64,000 bases of DNA. It comes from Massilia antarctica (GTDB lineage: Bacteria > Pseudomonadota > Gammaproteobacteria > Burkholderiales > Burkholderiaceae_D). The position numbers and the translations under genes were made by a program. Location of the stretch: positions 6,262,001 through 6,326,000 of the forward strand of contig NZ_CP065053.1 of the NCBI RefSeq assembly GCF_015689335.1, written 5' to 3'. The notes beneath the pieces are model-generated. The model did not search any database and was not told the origin of the DNA. It was given only the letters and a program-made list of their open reading frames with translations. This document shows, piece by piece, positions 20,597 through 30,348 of the stretch; within the stretch, counting starts at the first letter, position 1, and each line of letters starts with the position of its first letter.

Positions 20597-21436
20597 ATGC
20601 TCGAACTTTTATCAGAACACGCCTGTTTCGGCGGCGTACAACGCTTTTACCGCCACGCCTCGGCGGCGATCGGCCTGCCGATGCGCTTTTCCGCCTTCAT
20701 TCCGGCCGTGCCCGCCGGCCAGACCTTGCCGGCGCTGTTTTACCTCGCGGGCCTGACCTGCACCGAAGAGACCTTTCCAAGCAAGGCCGGCGCCCAGCGC
20801 GCGGCGGCGCGCGAGGGCCTGATCCTGATCGCGCCGGACACCAGTCCGCGCGGCGCCAGCATCGCCGGCGAAACCGATGCCTGGGACTTCGGCGCCGGCG
20901 CGGGCTTTTACCTGGATGCCACCGAGGAGCCGTGGAGCAAGTATTACCGCATGTTCAGCTATCTGCTGGAACTGCACGCGCTGGTGCTGACCGAACTGCC
21001 CGTCAATGGCGCCAAGGTCGGCATTTTCGGACACTCGATGGGCGGGCACGGCGCCCTGGTCACCGCCTTGAAACGCCCCGACCTGTTCCGTTCGGTGTCG
21101 GCCTTTGCGCCGATTGCCGCGCCCAGCCGTTGCCCATGGGGCGAAAAAGCCTTCAGCGGCTACCTCGGCGGCGACCGCGACGCCTGGAAGCAGTACGATG
21201 CAAGCGAACTGATGCTGGCCATGCAGGCGCCCTTCCCCGGCGGCATCCTGATCGACCAGGGCCTGGCCGACAAGTTCCTGGAACAGCAGCTGTATCCGGA
21301 AGCCTTCGAGGCGGCCTGCGCCAAGGCCGGCCAACCGCTCGACCTGCGGCGCCACCCTGGCTACGACCACGGCTACTACTTCATTTCCACCTTCATCGAC
21401 GACCATCTGCGGTTTCACAGGGCGCAACTGGGCTAA
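20597..21436 (+). CDS. fghA: S-formylglutathione hydrolase
   Basis: 279 residues, typical length. It is an esterase-D-type alpha/beta hydrolase. The nucleophile Ser lies in GHSMGGHG, the acid Asp probably in LIDQGLADKF, and the His in HPGYDHGYYF. The CTEETFPSKAG segment is typical of the family. It hydrolyses S-formylglutathione to formate and glutathione, the second step of glutathione-dependent formaldehyde detoxification. The usual partner adhC is not adjacent, so it must be encoded elsewhere. ATG 20597 starts MLELLSEHACFGG, which fits relatives. Confidence 0.92.
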   Translation: MLELLSEHACFGGVQRFYRHASAAIGLPMRFSAFIPAVPAGQTLPALFYLAGLTCTEETFPSKAGAQRAAAREGLILIAPDTSPRGASIAGETDAWDFGAGAGFYLDATEEPWSKYYRMFSYLLELHALVLTELPVNGAKVGIFGHSMGGHGALVTALKRPDLFRSVSAFAPIAAPSRCPWGEKAFSGYLGGDRDAWKQYDASELMLAMQAPFPGGILIDQGLADKFLEQQLYPEAFEAACAKAGQPLDLRRHPGYDHGYYFISTFIDDHLRFHRAQLG

Positions 21437-21501
21437 GGCCCGTCGCGGCGGCCATCGCGCGCGCGGACCAGCCGCTGCGCGCGATGGCCGCGCGGCTGCG
21501 C

Positions 21502-22080
21502 TCAGATCGTCCCTGCCGCCGGGCTGCTGCGTCCGGCGTTGATGCGTGACCAGGCGCGCACCCGTAGCGACAAGGACAGCAGCAACGCGCCGCTGACCAG
21601 CGCGTACACCCCGACGATCGTGGCCAGCATGACAGCCCCGGCGCCGAGCGGAAACAGCAGGGCGATCAGGCCAAACACGATCGAGGCCATGCCGCTGAGC
21701 AGCAACAGCCAGTCGCCGCGAATGAACTTGCGTACCCGGATGGCGATGACGATATCGAGCACGCCGCTGACCAAGGCATTGGCCCCCATCAGAAGGATCA
21801 GGGTCAGCAGGGTGATCGCCGGATTGAAGGTGGCGAGCACGCCGACGGCCAGGCTGACCAGGCCGAACAGCATCAGCATCCACCAGTGCCGGTCGTCCCT
21901 GCGGTTCTTGACGGCCCCGAAAATCCAGACCGCGCCACCGAGCAGCGCAAACGCGGCAAACAGGGCCGCAAGAGTAAGCAAGGTGACTGCGGGCCACGCA
22001 ATGGCGAGCACGCCGAACACGATGGCAATGGCACCGCGCGCGGCAAGCAGCCACCAGTTCCGCAGAAGCGTATCGTTCAT
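21502..22080 (-). CDS. HdeD-family membrane protein (DUF308)
   Basis: 192 residues with six predicted membrane helices in three hairpins, each with the DUF308 pattern: WWLLAARGAIAIVFGVLAI, WWMLMLFGLVSLAVGVLATF and DWLLLLSGMASIVFGLIALLF. HdeD of Escherichia coli contributes to acid resistance at high cell density; the role here is inferred by family only. ATG 22080 begins NDTLLRNWW, the usual start. It is divergent from the phosphoribosyltransferase gene with about 210 bases between, and near other stress-type genes. Confidence 0.88.
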   Translation of the reverse strand: MNDTLLRNWWLLAARGAIAIVFGVLAIAWPAVTLLTLAALFAAFALLGGAVWIFGAVKNRRDDRHWWMLMLFGLVSLAVGVLATFNPAITLLTLILLMGANALVSGVLDIVIAIRVRKFIRGDWLLLLSGMASIVFGLIALLFPLGAGAVMLATIVGVYALVSGALLLSLSLRVRAWSRINAGRSSPAAGTI

Positions 22081-22291
22081 GGCATTTTCCTCCCTCTTGA
22101 ATCAGACAGCGCCCGTCCGGTTTTGATCGGCGCGCAGGCCCCCGGTCTGCGATAAATCAATCGGGCGTCATAAAACCAGTGCGAATACCACGGCATCAAC
22201 GCAAACCCATGGTTCCGCCATGCGGTGCGCGCTCGTGTCAGTAGTTGACGAAATTTGTGCAACCCACGTGCGCTTCGCCTGTCGAAGCACT

Positions 22292-22996
22292 ATGGCGACC
22301 GATCGACGATTCAAAAACCGCATGCATGCCGGCAAGCTTCTGGCCGTGGCACTGGCGCCCTACGCCGGCCGCGCCGATGCGCTGGTGCTCGCCCTGCCGC
22401 GCGGCGGCGTCCCGGTCGGCTTCGCCATCGCCAGGGCGCTCGGGCTGGCGCTCGATGTGCTGCCAGTCCGCAAGCTCGGCCTGCCCGGCCACGAAGAATT
22501 CGCCATGGGGGCGATCGCCGGCGGCGGCATCCGCGTGCTCAACATGGCAGCCATCCGCGCGCACCGGATCGGCCGAGAACCGATCGATGCCGCATGCGCG
22601 CGCGAAGAACACGAGATCGCGCGGCGCGAGCGCCAGTACCGGGGCGCACGCCCCGAACCCGGGCTTGCCGGGCGGACCGCCATCCTCGTCGACGACGGGC
22701 TCGCTACCGGCTCGACCATGTGCGCGGCCGTGCGCGCGGGGCGCGCGCGCGGTGCGGCGCGCGTGGTGGTGGCGGTGCCAGCCGGCGCACCGGACAGCTG
22801 CGCCACGCTGGCCGCCCAGGTCGACGAACTGGTCTGCCTGATCCGCCCGGCGGACTTCGGCGCGGTCAGCCGGTGGTACCGGGAATTCGGCCAGACCAGC
22901 GACGAGGAAGTACAAGACCTGCTGGCCATTGCCTGGCGCGACCAAGCGCTGGCACAGCGTTCATCCACCAATGCAAGCGAACGGAGGCAATCATGA
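22292..22996 (+). CDS. Phosphoribosyltransferase family protein
   Basis: 234 residues. The PRPP-binding loop is AILVDDGLATGSTMCAAV, near residue 130, and an N-terminal segment has LALPRGGVPVGFAIAR. This belongs to the large group of type I phosphoribosyltransferases often found beside stress genes; the acceptor base is unknown. The longer frame starts at 22220, but ATG 22292 is followed by the typical RRFKNRMHAGKLLA N-terminus. Its stop overlaps the next gene by four bases (ATGA), indicating coupling with the SRPBCC protein. Confidence 0.85.
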   Translation: MATDRRFKNRMHAGKLLAVALAPYAGRADALVLALPRGGVPVGFAIARALGLALDVLPVRKLGLPGHEEFAMGAIAGGGIRVLNMAAIRAHRIGREPIDAACAREEHEIARRERQYRGARPEPGLAGRTAILVDDGLATGSTMCAAVRAGRARGAARVVVAVPAGAPDSCATLAAQVDELVCLIRPADFGAVSRWYREFGQTSDEEVQDLLAIAWRDQALAQRSSTNASERRQS

Positions 22997-23985
22997 AACA
23001 GATGTCCGAACACGATCTTCACCTCGGTAAATGGCTGGGCGGGGCTGCGCTCGGCGCGCTCGCCATGTACATGATGGATCCGGACCGGGGCGGCCCGCGG
23101 CGGATCCGGTCCGCGGAACGGCTGCGCGAACTCGGCCATCAAGGCGGCGACCTGCTCGAAAAAGTCGTGCACGAGGTGGGCGAGCGCATGGGCGCGAGCG
23201 GGGCCGGGTCCGGCGGGCAGGCGTCCGCCGGCGCCACCGCGCAGGGCGCCGCCAACTCACGGCAGGCGACGGCGGCCAAGGACGACCTTGCGGAGCGGCG
23301 CTCATCGCCGGCACGCTCGCCATGGCCCGCATCGCCGCGCAATGCCGCCATGCCCGGCGGCGGTTTGCCGGGCATGGCCGGCCAGCCGACCCGGCGCATG
23401 CCGCTCGCCGCGGCCATCGGTGTCGCCGGGGCGGCATTGCTGATACGCTCCCTCGGTAGCGGCGCCTGGCCCGGCTTGGCGCGCCAGCAAGGCCGCGGCG
23501 ACACAACCGAGATCGACAAGACCATCCGCATCGAGGCCGCGCCCGAGCAGGTGTACGAGCTGTGGGCCAACTACGACAACTTCCCGCGCTTCATGGCCAA
23601 CGTGATCGCGGTGCACGAGCTCGGCCAGCACCGCTCGCACTGGGTCGTCAGGGGGCCGGCGGGCAGCGAGTTCGAGCTCGATGCCGTGCTGACCGAGCAG
23701 GTTCGCCCGCGTCGGCTGGCATGGCGCAGCGCGCCCGGGGCCGAGGTCGAGCAATCGGGGTCGGTCCGCTTCGAACCGTCGCAGGGCGGCACCCTGGTCA
23801 CGGTCCGGCTGTCTTACCGCCCTCCGGCCGGCGCCTTGGGCAAGGCGGTGGCAACCTTGTTCGGCGCCAATCCCGAACAGGAACTCGAGGAAGACCTGAA
23901 CCGCATGAAACAGCTGCTGGAGGGCGGCCCGCCCCAGGGCGAGGCAAAACAGACACACGACAACACGACGTTTCGACAGGAATAG
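22993..23985 (+). CDS. SRPBCC-domain (polyketide cyclase-like) membrane-associated protein
   Basis: 330 residues. The N-terminal part has a short hydrophobic stretch (KWLGGAALGALAMYMM), then a Gly/Ala/Ser-rich linker, a second hydrophobic segment (PLAAAIGVAGAALLIRSLG, about 140-160), and a C-terminal SRPBCC fold (about 175-315) beginning IDKTIRIEAAPEQVYELW. The SRPBCC fold binds hydrophobic ligands; the function is not known for this architecture. GGAGG at 22983-22987 precedes ATG 22993, which overlaps the phosphoribosyltransferase stop. The pair probably forms a stress-related operon. Confidence 0.82.
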   Translation: MKQMSEHDLHLGKWLGGAALGALAMYMMDPDRGGPRRIRSAERLRELGHQGGDLLEKVVHEVGERMGASGAGSGGQASAGATAQGAANSRQATAAKDDLAERRSSPARSPWPASPRNAAMPGGGLPGMAGQPTRRMPLAAAIGVAGAALLIRSLGSGAWPGLARQQGRGDTTEIDKTIRIEAAPEQVYELWANYDNFPRFMANVIAVHELGQHRSHWVVRGPAGSEFELDAVLTEQVRPRRLAWRSAPGAEVEQSGSVRFEPSQGGTLVTVRLSYRPPAGALGKAVATLFGANPEQELEEDLNRMKQLLEGGPPQGEAKQTHDNTTFRQE

Positions 23986-24070
23986 GGCCGCAGGCGCGCG
24001 CGGCGAGCTCGTTCCGGGGCGTGACAGGCATGGAAGTACAGTGCCGCCCCGGAGCGGGGCCGTCAATCGT

Positions 24071-24406
24071 TCAGGGGCGCGCGCCGGATAATCGATCGGG
24101 ATCGCGGGCGCCAAACCCGGCCAGGATGGCCGACGCGCGCGCCGCCGTTGCCGCGTCGACCGCGTTAACCATCAACATGCATTGCCCGCGCTGGGCGGGG
24201 TTTGCATAGTTGCGATCGTAGACGTGCTGATCGCTTTCGATCGGCGTGTTACCCACCAAAAAATTGCCTTCCACCGGACCCGCTTCATCGTCATGCACCT
24301 TGAGCTCAAGCGCATCGGAACCGAAGCCATCGGCGAGCAAGGCGGCGCGTGCCTGCTCCGCCGTGTCGAACTTGTCGAACATACCCATCACCGCATGATT
24401 GATCAT
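24071..24406 (-). CDS. Small YflT-like (general stress) protein
   Basis: 111 residues. It starts MINHAVMGMFDKFDTAEQAR, with a pattern (VGMFD.~..A..A...L..~GF..) resembling the heat-induced stress protein YflT domain. The remainder is hydrophilic with no catalytic motif. ATG 24406 is preferred over an upstream in-frame codon at 24433 because a purine-rich AAGGA stretch precedes it. It is convergent with the SRPBCC gene. Functional role is inferred from the resemblance and neighbours only. Confidence 0.65.
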   Translation of the reverse strand: MINHAVMGMFDKFDTAEQARAALLADGFGSDALELKVHDDEAGPVEGNFLVGNTPIESDQHVYDRNYANPAQRGQCMLMVNAVDAATAARASAILAGFGARDPDRLSGARP

Positions 24407-24463
24407 GACACTATCCTTCTTCTGGCTGCACATCGGAATTCGACCAGCGCGAGGCCGGACAGT

Positions 24464-27400
24464 TCAGTGCAGCCCTGTCACCGGCGTTTCCGCCACTGCA
24501 GCCTCCGCAGCCACGGCGGCCGGGACGGCGGCGCCGACACCCAGCGCGCTCACCAGCAGATTGAGTTCCTCGTCGATAATAAAACCGGCGGCCGATGTCA
24601 CGGTGAGCAGGATATCCGGGGCCATCGACGAGGCAATCGCAAACCCTTGCACGTAATCGACGCCGATATCGGCCAGGGTTTGCACGGTAGCGCCATCCTC
24701 GGCCCATTCGGCGATCGTTTTCATGCCCAGGTTGACCGCCAGCTTGACGATGGCCTCGACAATGGCGACGTCGGCCGGATGCGCGTTCATATTGACGATG
24801 AAGTTGCCGTCGATCTTGAGTATGTCCGCAGGCAATTCCTTGAGGTAAGAGAAAGAGGTATAGCCGGCGCCGAAATCGTCGAGCGCCACCTTGACGCCGA
24901 AATTGCGCACCTGCTCGATGAAACGCCGCGTGTTGTTCAGGTCGTGCAAGGCCACGCTTTCGGTGATCTCCATGCACAGCCGGCTGGCGGCGTCGCGGTG
25001 GCGGCGCAGGATATCGATGGTGTCCTGGATGAAGCGCTCATCGTTGAGCGAGGCCCCGGACAGATTCATGCACACGAACTGGGTATTGACCAGCATCTCG
25101 GCGTGGCGCTCGATCCAGCTCAAGGTGGTCGAGAGCACCCAGCGGTCGATCACGCCGACCCGCCCGCTCTTTTCCGCCGCCGCGATGATCGGCCCGGCCG
25201 CCAGCAGGCTGCCGTCGGCTTCGCGCATGCGCAGCAAGACCTCGAAGTTCATCGAATCGTAAGGCATTTTGAGCGACATGATCGGCTGCATTTCGAGCAC
25301 CATGCAGGCGGTCGCATCGTTCGCCGACAGGCGCTCGACCAGGTTCAGCTCGGACTCGCGTTCGTGAAAGGCCGTCGAATCGCGCTCGTACACGACCAGG
25401 CCATCGCGATGCCCGCTCTTGGCTTCGCGGCAGGCACGGTCGGCGGTCGAGACGGCATCCTTCATCTGCATGCCGGGCTGCACTTCGATCAGCCCGATCG
25501 AGCAGCGCACGTGGAAAGCCTTGTCGCCGACCCGGTACGGCGTGTTGCCGACCCTCCCGACCAGGCAGCGGCAAATCAGCGCCGCCACCCGGATCGAGGT
25601 TTCCGGCATGATGATCACGAATTCGTCGCCGCCCACGCGGCCGATCTGCTGTTCGCCGCTGAGCACGGCGCCGATCCGTTCGCACACTTGCTTGAGCACT
25701 TCATCGCCCGCGCTATGGCCGAACAGGTCGTTGATCAGCTTGAAGCGGTCGAGGTCGAGGTAGGCCAGGGTCAGCGGCTTCATGGACGCTTGCTCGAACA
25801 CCCGCTCGATGCCGCGCCGGTTGAACACCTTGGTCAGCGCATCGTTATTGGCCATGAAGCGCAGTTGCTCGGTGGCCTTGTGCTGCTCGGTCGTATCTTG
25901 CAGCACGCCTTCGATCTTGCCGCGCGCCAGGGTCGCGCGCACCAGGTAGCAATGCGAGCCGTCGCGGTTTTCGATGCGCAGTTCGGCATCGGGCCGCTGC
26001 TCCACCAGGGCATGCAAGGTGCCCCACACCCCATCGGCGAAGAATTGCTGGAAGTTCATCGCGGCCGTGACCGGCGTGGCCGAGCCTACCATGCGCTGCA
26101 AGGCCGGGTTAGCGCTGAGGAATTGCCCGTCCAGGTCCAGAGTGAACAGTCCGACCGGCATGGCCTCGTAGGCGTGGCGCAGTTCGGCCTGGGCCGCGAT
26201 GCGCTGTTCCGTTTCCTGGCGCATCTGTTCGGCCACCGCCAGCGCCGCCAGCAAGCTAGAGGCGAGCGCGGCCGTGACGCTGTTGACCAGGCCGGTCAAG
26301 TCGCGCACGCCGAGCGCGGCGGCGATCACTTCCGCCAGCCCGGACATCATCGTCACCGCGAACGAGGCGGCGAACCAGAACGCCACCCGGGTGTGCGGGC
26401 GCGACTGCGATGGCGACATCAGGCTGGCCAGCCCGAGCGTCATCAGCACCAGTCCGTACGCGACGAAGCCCCACATCGCCGGCAGGAAAAGATGGTAGGG
26501 TAAGACCACCGACAGTGCCAGCAGCGGCACGCAGCACCATTCGGCAAGGCGCAGCGGCGCCCGGTAACGCGTGTTGGCCAGGCGGTCGCGGAACAGGGTC
26601 TGGTACAGGGTCAGGGTCGAGACCGCGTACAGCGCAATCGTCAGCGCCCGCGACGGCAGCAGCCAGGCTGCCGGCACGATCTGGCCCAGCCACTGGATAT
26701 CCCAGCCGGCCGAAAGCGCCCCCATGCGCAGGTTCAGGACCAGCCAGCCGGCCAGCAGCACATACAGGGCCTGGCGGTTGATCAGGGCCGTGGTCAGCAC
26801 GAACAAGGTGAGCACGATCATGCCGCCGTCGAGCAGGCCCGACTTGCGGTGGTATTGCTGCACAGCCAGGGCGAGTTCGCCAGCCTGCCATTGCATGGCC
26901 GACAAGCGTGCCGGACCGATCAGCACGGTGCGGCACAGCAAGCGCAGCGGCATGCGCGACGCTTGCGCCGGCGCGGCCTGGAGTTGCGCGGGCGGCTGCG
27001 AGGTCAAGGTCAGCGCAAACCCCGCCATGAGGGGCGCCATGGCCCCGGCCGAGGCGGCGCGGCTGGAACTGCCGAGCGGGAGCAAGGTATCGCTATCCCA
27101 GCAAGCGATCTCGACCATATGACGCGAGGGGAATTCGATCACGCTGCCGGCCGGCGCGGCAGCGGCCATGCTGAACCACAGGGGATCGGGCGACATGCGC
27201 GTTTCGCGGTAGCTTACCTCGGGCAAGAGCGCCAGTTGTGCGCGCATCTGTTCGGGCGTCGCCTGCGCCCCCGCCTGCGCCATGATGCGCAAGGCGAGCG
27301 GCATGCCGGTGCTGGTGCGGTACTGGTTATTCCAGAACGCCAGCGCCACAACCGAGAGCAGCGCAATGCCGAGTGGAACGAGATAAAAGGAAAGCACGCG

Positions 27401-27478
27401 CAATAGCGTTTCGAGAGCGTGCTGAACGCTGTCGGGCAGCCTGCGGGACCAAGACATCGACGTTGACATAAGCGGCAT
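24464..27478 (-). CDS. 7TM-type membrane GGDEF-EAL protein
   Basis: 1004 residues. A membrane helix (about 27-50) precedes a periplasmic domain (55-210) and a block of about seven helices (215-420), as in 7TMR-DISM receptors. Then come PAS (430-550), GGDEF (555-720) and EAL (735-985). The cyclase signature RVGGDEF is intact. In the EAL domain the first motif is EVLLR, with MEITES, DDFGAGYTSFSYL, KIDGNF and AEWAED following. Both activities are possible; the EVL and AEW variants are common in this architecture. No partner gene is adjacent. The ligand is unknown. Confidence 0.9.
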   Translation of the reverse strand: MPLMSTSMSWSRRLPDSVQHALETLLRVLSFYLVPLGIALLSVVALAFWNNQYRTSTGMPLALRIMAQAGAQATPEQMRAQLALLPEVSYRETRMSPDPLWFSMAAAAPAGSVIEFPSRHMVEIACWDSDTLLPLGSSSRAASAGAMAPLMAGFALTLTSQPPAQLQAAPAQASRMPLRLLCRTVLIGPARLSAMQWQAGELALAVQQYHRKSGLLDGGMIVLTLFVLTTALINRQALYVLLAGWLVLNLRMGALSAGWDIQWLGQIVPAAWLLPSRALTIALYAVSTLTLYQTLFRDRLANTRYRAPLRLAEWCCVPLLALSVVLPYHLFLPAMWGFVAYGLVLMTLGLASLMSPSQSRPHTRVAFWFAASFAVTMMSGLAEVIAAALGVRDLTGLVNSVTAALASSLLAALAVAEQMRQETEQRIAAQAELRHAYEAMPVGLFTLDLDGQFLSANPALQRMVGSATPVTAAMNFQQFFADGVWGTLHALVEQRPDAELRIENRDGSHCYLVRATLARGKIEGVLQDTTEQHKATEQLRFMANNDALTKVFNRRGIERVFEQASMKPLTLAYLDLDRFKLINDLFGHSAGDEVLKQVCERIGAVLSGEQQIGRVGGDEFVIIMPETSIRVAALICRCLVGRVGNTPYRVGDKAFHVRCSIGLIEVQPGMQMKDAVSTADRACREAKSGHRDGLVVYERDSTAFHERESELNLVERLSANDATACMVLEMQPIMSLKMPYDSMNFEVLLRMREADGSLLAAGPIIAAAEKSGRVGVIDRWVLSTTLSWIERHAEMLVNTQFVCMNLSGASLNDERFIQDTIDILRRHRDAASRLCMEITESVALHDLNNTRRFIEQVRNFGVKVALDDFGAGYTSFSYLKELPADILKIDGNFIVNMNAHPADVAIVEAIVKLAVNLGMKTIAEWAEDGATVQTLADIGVDYVQGFAIASSMAPDILLTVTSAAGFIIDEELNLLVSALGVGAAVPAAVAAEAAVAETPVTGLH

Positions 27479-27570
27479 CCGGCTAGACAGCGCACCGCCA
27501 TTCCTTGCTGTTAGGCGGCAATCATGTCAAAGCATACATCGTTACCGTCACGCCGTCCTGCTTTGATTGC

Positions 27571-28353
27571 CTACGCGGCGAGCCCAACAACAACAGCGCC
27601 TGCGGCCTGCTGACCGCGCGGCAAGCCATGTTTCCAGACGGAAGTAACGTGGCGGCCGAGATCGATATCCGGATGGCGCGTGCGGCAAAAGAAATCAAGC
27701 AGGGGATGGCGCGCCGCTTCCCAGCGTTCCTGGCCGCTGGCGATGTCGAAGTACATGATGCGATGCGGCAGGTTGCCGACGTGACGCAGGGTCACGGGTT
27801 CGCGGCTGGCGAACACATCAGTGAACAGCAATTGTTCGTATTGCCGGTCGATCGGCGCGCGGCCGCTGACGACGGCCGTGTCGACGCCGTTCTGCTCGCA
27901 ATGGTCGAAGCAGGCCTTGATCAGGGCCAGCTTCACTTGACGTCCGATGCGCCCTTCCACGATGCCGAGCCGGGTCACCTCGGCCAGCCGCTGGGTTGCC
28001 AGCCACAAGGGCAAATCGACGGACGCTTCGATGTGCAACGGCTGGCGAAAGTTGGTCTGGATGCGAACGCTGCCGAGGACCGTGCCATCGGCCTTCGATT
28101 CAGCCAGCAGGATCATGGTGTCGGCATCGTGGTCGGCCGCTTCGGGCTGCTCCAGCGAGCGCGCGAAGTCCGGCAGGTGGCGCGCGTAGGCGGCATGCCG
28201 CACGGCTACCGCCTTGTGCAGGTCGGCCTCGGTCAGGACCGGCCGCACGGTGAACGGCAGCAATTCGATCGCGACCGGGGCACCTATGCCGGCGCGGCTG
28301 AAGATGGCATTGGCTGCCGGTTGACGGGTGCTGCTGAAAGCGATGTGTGCCAT
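27571..28353 (-). CDS. FeeM-like N-acyl amino acid synthase (GNAT fold)
   Basis: 260 residues. The core RHAAYARHLPDF, LAESKADGTVLGSVRI, EVTRLGIVEGRIG and SGRAPIDRQYEQLLFTDVF matches the FeeM/acyl-homoserine-lactone-synthase-like branch of the GNAT superfamily. FeeM-type enzymes join acyl groups from acyl carrier protein to amino acids. Substrate specificity cannot be read here. ATG 28353 gives a compact N-terminus; upstream in-frame codons to 28470 would overlap an AT-rich region that looks like promoter. A second, distant acyltransferase of the same superfamily lies at 56363. Confidence 0.75.
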   Translation of the reverse strand: MAHIAFSSTRQPAANAIFSRAGIGAPVAIELLPFTVRPVLTEADLHKAVAVRHAAYARHLPDFARSLEQPEAADHDADTMILLAESKADGTVLGSVRIQTNFRQPLHIEASVDLPLWLATQRLAEVTRLGIVEGRIGRQVKLALIKACFDHCEQNGVDTAVVSGRAPIDRQYEQLLFTDVFASREPVTLRHVGNLPHRIMYFDIASGQERWEAARHPLLDFFCRTRHPDIDLGRHVTSVWKHGLPRGQQAAGAVVVGLAA

Positions 28354-28554
28354 TGTCGTGCTCCTTATTCTTGTGGGAATCGATTGATTCTCTAAGGCAA
28401 TTATCAGAGTTATCATCGGATTCGAAGCTGGAAGAAGAGCCATCTTTACATCACTGTTTACGGGAAGCATTGCCTCAAATCAACATGCAACAGTCCGGTA
28501 AGCGACGCCACCCTGTATACTCAAGCCCTTTCAAGCTAAAACAGGACAATTCCT

Positions 28555-28899
28555 ATGAGCGCACTTCCCCCCTGCCCTAAATGCAATTCAGAATTTACTT
28601 ATGAAGACGGCAGCAATTTGATCTGCCCGGAGTGCGCCCACGAATGGAGCGCCCAGGAAGGTGCGGCGGCGGCCGCTGAGGGCCCCAAGGTGTATCGCGA
28701 CGCGGCGGGCAATGTGTTGCAGGACGGCGACACTGTCAGTGTGATCAAGGATTTGAAGCTCAAAGGCTCGGGCGGCACCGTCAAGATGGGCACCAAGGTC
28801 AAGAATATCCGCCTGGTCGACAGCGACCACGACATCGACTGCAAGATCGATGGTTTCGGCGCCATGAGCCTGAAGTCGGAGTTCGTCAAGAAGGTGTAA
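28555..28899 (+). CDS. yjdM: YjdM/PhnA-family zinc-ribbon protein
   Basis: 114 residues. An N-terminal zinc ribbon ([25 protein letters not shown]: two CxxC knuckles) is followed by a PhnA-type C-terminal domain ([40 protein letters not shown]). Length and layout match YjdM throughout. It was once named alkylphosphonate utilisation protein PhnA, but no phosphonate function is established and no phn genes are nearby. It is preceded by an AT-rich region and AGGAC before the ATG. Confidence 0.92.
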   Translation: MSALPPCPKCNSEFTYEDGSNLICPECAHEWSAQEGAAAAAEGPKVYRDAAGNVLQDGDTVSVIKDLKLKGSGGTVKMGTKVKNIRLVDSDHDIDCKIDGFGAMSLKSEFVKKV

Positions 28900-28961
28900 T
28901 GGCGGGCGGGGGTGGCGCAGTGCAGGCCGCCGCCAAGCCCTCCGCTTGGCTCGGACGCGGG

Positions 28962-29207
28962 CTAATCGTCGCTGAACGCATCGACGACACCGTCGTCAAC
29001 GTCAAACCCCTCGCCGCCGTCGAACCCATCGTCATCGCGGCGGCGCAGGTGCCGCGAGCGGTAAATCAGCACGATGCCGGTCAGGACCAGCGCCGCGCCG
29101 CCCGCTTGCCAGCGCCATCCGGGGCGGTCGAACGTCAGCAAGAGCATCATCAAACCGGCGATGCTGCCGGTATATCCCGCCCATTCCATGATGGTGTGCC
29201 TGTTCAT
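28962..29207 (-). CDS. Small two-helix membrane protein
   Basis: 81 residues. Two hydrophobic segments (about 8-26 and 31-50) are followed by an Arg-rich knot (YRSRHLRRRDDD) and an acidic tail. ATG 29207 overlaps the stop of the upstream DUF3667 gene by four bases (ATGA), which fixes the start and argues for co-translation. No known family is recognised. Probably an accessory to the DUF3667 protein. Confidence 0.65.
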   Translation of the reverse strand: MNRHTIMEWAGYTGSIAGLMMLLLTFDRPGWRWQAGGAALVLTGIVLIYRSRHLRRRDDDGFDGGEGFDVDDGVVDAFSDD

Positions 29208-30274
29208 GCGACACTGAGCATCAGAATCAAGCCGATATACAGCAGGAACACCACGCCAGCGATGCCCAGTAGCGCCAGGGTGCGCCAGAAGGCTTCGCCA
29301 CGGCTGAGCGCATAAGCGCCACGCAGTTGCAGGAACATGTGCACCGGCGGCAGGCACACCACCAGCGCAGCGGCCAGGGTGCCGAAGCCGGCATAGCTGA
29401 TCACGAACACCAGCGCGAACATCAGCGCCATGAACGAAAGCGAATACAGCGAAAAGACCGCGTGGTCGTACATCGTCACGCCACGGCGCCAGAAAAACAG
29501 CAGCCACAGGAACGGCAGCGAGATCGGCACCAGCAAGAAGGAAAACTTGGAGCCGCTGCTCTTGAGCTTATAGATCGTCAGATCGGGATTGTCGGCCGCG
29601 TGCTTGATGGCGGCATTCATGGCTGGCCAGCTGGTTTCGACGTTGAATTTATCCGCCTTCAAGCTCACGCCGTTGGCGCTTGCGACGACGCCGCTTTGCT
29701 CAAATTTTTTCAACACATTTTCCGCGGTGGCCAGTTCGGCGGTGGCTTCCGCCAGCGTTTCCTTGTCCGACCCGCTGGCCTCGGCCGTGCGCAGCGCGGC
29801 GCGCGCGTGCTCCACATCACGCACCAGCTCGGCGCGCGCTTGCGCCTTCGCTTCGGGCGAACCGGACAGGTTCACGCCCGACTTGCCGCCGGTCAGCGAG
29901 GCGACAAAAAACAGAAAAAACACCAGGAACAGGAACAAGGCCAGCGGCGACACGAAGCGGGTGCGCTGGCCATCGATGTAACGCCGGGTAAGCTGACCCG
30001 GCCGGGCGACCAGCATCGGAATGGTGCGCCATGCCTTTGTGTCGAAGTGCAGGATGCCGTGCAACACCTCTTCCGCGAGATGCAGCAAGGACTTGTGCAC
30101 GTGCGCATGCTGCCCGCACTGATGGCAAAATTCGCCCGCGAGAGTGGCGTTGCAGTTGGCACAGCTCGTCGCGTGTCCATGAGCGCCCTGCGCGGCCGCC
30201 TGCGCACCATCGACCTCGTGCACTACCACGGACGCTACCGCCAATCCGCCTACCGCTTCCAGTTCCATCGCCAT
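29204..30274 (-). CDS. DUF3667-type membrane protein with N-terminal zinc ribbon
   Basis: 356 residues. N-terminal zinc-binding cysteines (SCANCNATLAGEFCHQCGQ, about 37-55), then HLAEEVLHGILHFDTKAWRTI and RRYIDGQRTRFVSPLALFLF, the DUF3667 signature. A membrane helix (about 110-130) precedes a long hydrophilic coiled region (135-240) and four C-terminal helices. Function of the family is unknown. Cytoplasmic zinc ribbon plus membrane domain suggests a regulated membrane process. Co-translated with the small gene at 28962. Confidence 0.82.
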   Translation of the reverse strand: MAMELEAVGGLAVASVVVHEVDGAQAAAQGAHGHATSCANCNATLAGEFCHQCGQHAHVHKSLLHLAEEVLHGILHFDTKAWRTIPMLVARPGQLTRRYIDGQRTRFVSPLALFLFLVFFLFFVASLTGGKSGVNLSGSPEAKAQARAELVRDVEHARAALRTAEASGSDKETLAEATAELATAENVLKKFEQSGVVASANGVSLKADKFNVETSWPAMNAAIKHAADNPDLTIYKLKSSGSKFSFLLVPISLPFLWLLFFWRRGVTMYDHAVFSLYSLSFMALMFALVFVISYAGFGTLAAALVVCLPPVHMFLQLRGAYALSRGEAFWRTLALLGIAGVVFLLYIGLILMLSVA

Positions 30275-30348
30275 CGTTGTGTTCCCGCAGATAATATTGT
30301 TTTAGGCGGGCAATAATATCATTCTCATCACACAGACAGACAACTTTT

